This document shows positions 63,155-64,000 of a DNA stretch of 64,000 nucleotides, one piece after another. Each line of letters starts with the position of its first letter. Within the stretch, counting starts at the first letter, position 1. This DNA is from Roseinatronobacter sp. S2. GTDB taxonomy: Bacteria; Pseudomonadota; Alphaproteobacteria; Rhodobacterales; Rhodobacteraceae. Below the pieces are notes generated by a model. That model worked only from the letters and a program-made list of their open reading frames with translations. It was not told the DNA's origin and did not search any database. The translations under genes were made by a program, and so were the position numbers. The DNA is taken from the NCBI RefSeq assembly GCF_029581395.1, contig NZ_CP121117.1:1-64000 (forward strand), given 5' to 3'.

Positions 63155-64000
63155 GGTTGCACCTGCTTGCTGAAATGGGTGTAGATATCTTCGAGACTTG
63201 GCGGGATAACTTCGACATCCTCAATCAGTCCGCCAAGGGCCGTGACCTGCTTCAGTCGCGCCAGTTTCTGTTCGGGTGAACAGCTCAGACTGACGCTCGC
63301 ACCATTGAACCGCACTCCACCAAGGTTTTCGGCCACATTATCTGCCATATCGGCGCGGGTCAGTACATGCATCTGAATTGGCAAAGCCGCCTGTCTGCGA
63401 AGATCATTAAGGGAGGCATTTGCCACCATCTTTCCTTTGGAGAGGATCACGATGCGATCAGTGCGCGCCTCGACCTCGGTGAGGGCGTGGCTGGATAGCA
63501 GGATCGACGCGCCATCCGCTGCCAGCCCGTCCAGCGTGGTGTAGAATTCGCGGCGTGACACTGGGTCGAGCCCCGATGTCGGTTCATCCAGCACCAGAAG
63601 GCGTGGCTTTCCGATCAGAGCCTGTGCCAGCCCGACCCGCTGGCGCATACCCTTGGAATAGGTGCCAATCCGACGTTTCGCAGCTTCAGCCAGCCCAACA
63701 CGTTCCAGAAGGGCCATCGCGTCGCTCGCGGGTTCGCCGCGCAGCCGCAGATAGGTGCGGATTTGCTCTAGCCCGGTCAGTGACGGATGAAAGGCAACGT
63801 TTTCCGGTAAATAAGCCACCTGACGACGCGCCGCGCGATCGCCAGGGGCAGCCCCTAAAACCTGCACCGTGCCGCCGTCATACGGGATCAGGCCCAGAAC
63901 GATCTTCATCAGCGTGGATTTTCCAGCGCCATTATGGCCCAGTAGTGCAATTCTTTCGCTGGGCGCGACCGTGAAGCTTACATCGTGCAGGGCGCGCGTG
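63151..64000 (-). CDS. nosF: NosF, ABC ATPase for N2O reductase maturation, 5' end beyond the window
   Basis: The frame runs off the right edge. It has Walker A G-H-N-G-A-G-K-S-T (about 63920-63946), signature Y-S-K-G-M-R-Q-R-V-G, Walker B L-L-V-L-D-E-P-T-S-G-L-D-P and the switch His in L-S-S-H-A-L-T-E-V. nosD, nosZ and nosR are expected further right, outside the window. Confidence 0.93.
   Translation of the reverse strand, partial: TRALHDVSFTVAPSERIALLGHNGAGKSTLMKIVLGLIPYDGGTVQVLGAAPGDRAARRQVAYLPENVAFHPSLTGLEQIRTYLRLRGEPASDAMALLERVGLAEAAKRRIGTYSKGMRQRVGLAQALIGKPRLLVLDEPTSGLDPVSRREFYTTLDGLAADGASILLSSHALTEVEARTDRIVILSKGKMVANASLNDLRRQAALPIQMHVLTRADMADNVAENLGGVRFNGASVSLSCSPEQKLARLKQVTALGGLIEDVEVIPPSLEDIYTHFSKQVQP

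Overview
The window looks like an accessory, partly plasmid-like stretch from an alphaproteobacterium of the Rhodobacteraceae/Roseobacter type. This rests on the GC-rich coding style, a VirB/VirD4 conjugation system with a VirD2-like relaxase and a MobC-like partner, a cbb3 oxidase operon, a nosFYLX tail of a nitrous-oxide-reductase cluster, a group III truncated haemoglobin, and insertion sequences of the IS5, IS3, IS110, IS630 and IS66 families. The species assignment is inference. No rRNA, tRNA or CRISPR array was seen.

Layout. 1-5.1 kb: stress and ion homeostasis (SLC13-type permease, tandem UspA, Na+/H+ antiporter with a cyclic-nucleotide-binding domain). 5.2-12.5 kb: DNA-processing half of a conjugative element. 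A VirC1-like ParA and a partner diverge from a MobC-like protein, the relaxase and the VirD4 coupling protein, across a CA-rich spacer that may hold oriT. 12.5-18.8 kb: cargo/defence (SEC-C protein, an MmeI-like restriction-modification gene broken by an amber codon, and two toxin-antitoxin pairs). 18.8-32.3 kb: complete VirB-type type IV secretion operon on the minus strand, with almost every gene overlapping or abutting the next. It contains a 55-residue VirB7-like lipoprotein and two lytic transglycosylases, followed by two divergently placed secreted-protein genes. 32.3-33.2 kb: a winged-helix gene behind a leader that resembles an antisense-RNA/pseudoknot-controlled plasmid replicator.

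33.6-47.6 kb is an insertion-sequence-rich island. It carries glutamate dehydrogenase, an RsuA-type pseudouridine synthase, D-amino-acid dehydrogenase, a DUF1127 protein, an MscS channel, several very small proteins, and five proteins related to Rnk/GreA C-terminal domains. Four of those five form two divergent-member-then-Rnk pairs. 48.2-57.1 kb is a respiratory/nitrosative module: HPP-CBS protein, cupin-like protein, 5-formyl-THF cyclo-ligase-like protein, truncated haemoglobin and a membrane protein face an Rrf2 regulator followed by ccoNOQP, a DUF2189 protein and ccoS. 57.2-60.6 kb is a pile of decayed insertion sequences. 60.8-64 kb is nosX, nosL, nosY and nosF on the minus strand, with nosF running off the right edge.

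How the parts fit. The relaxase, VirD4 and VirB genes together could support self-transfer. The ParA pair, toxin-antitoxin pairs and possible replicator would support maintenance. The right-hand third supports low-oxygen respiration and denitrification. The strongest candidate for something new is the leader at about 32331-32524, followed by the multiplied Rnk-like cassette at 37-45 kb.
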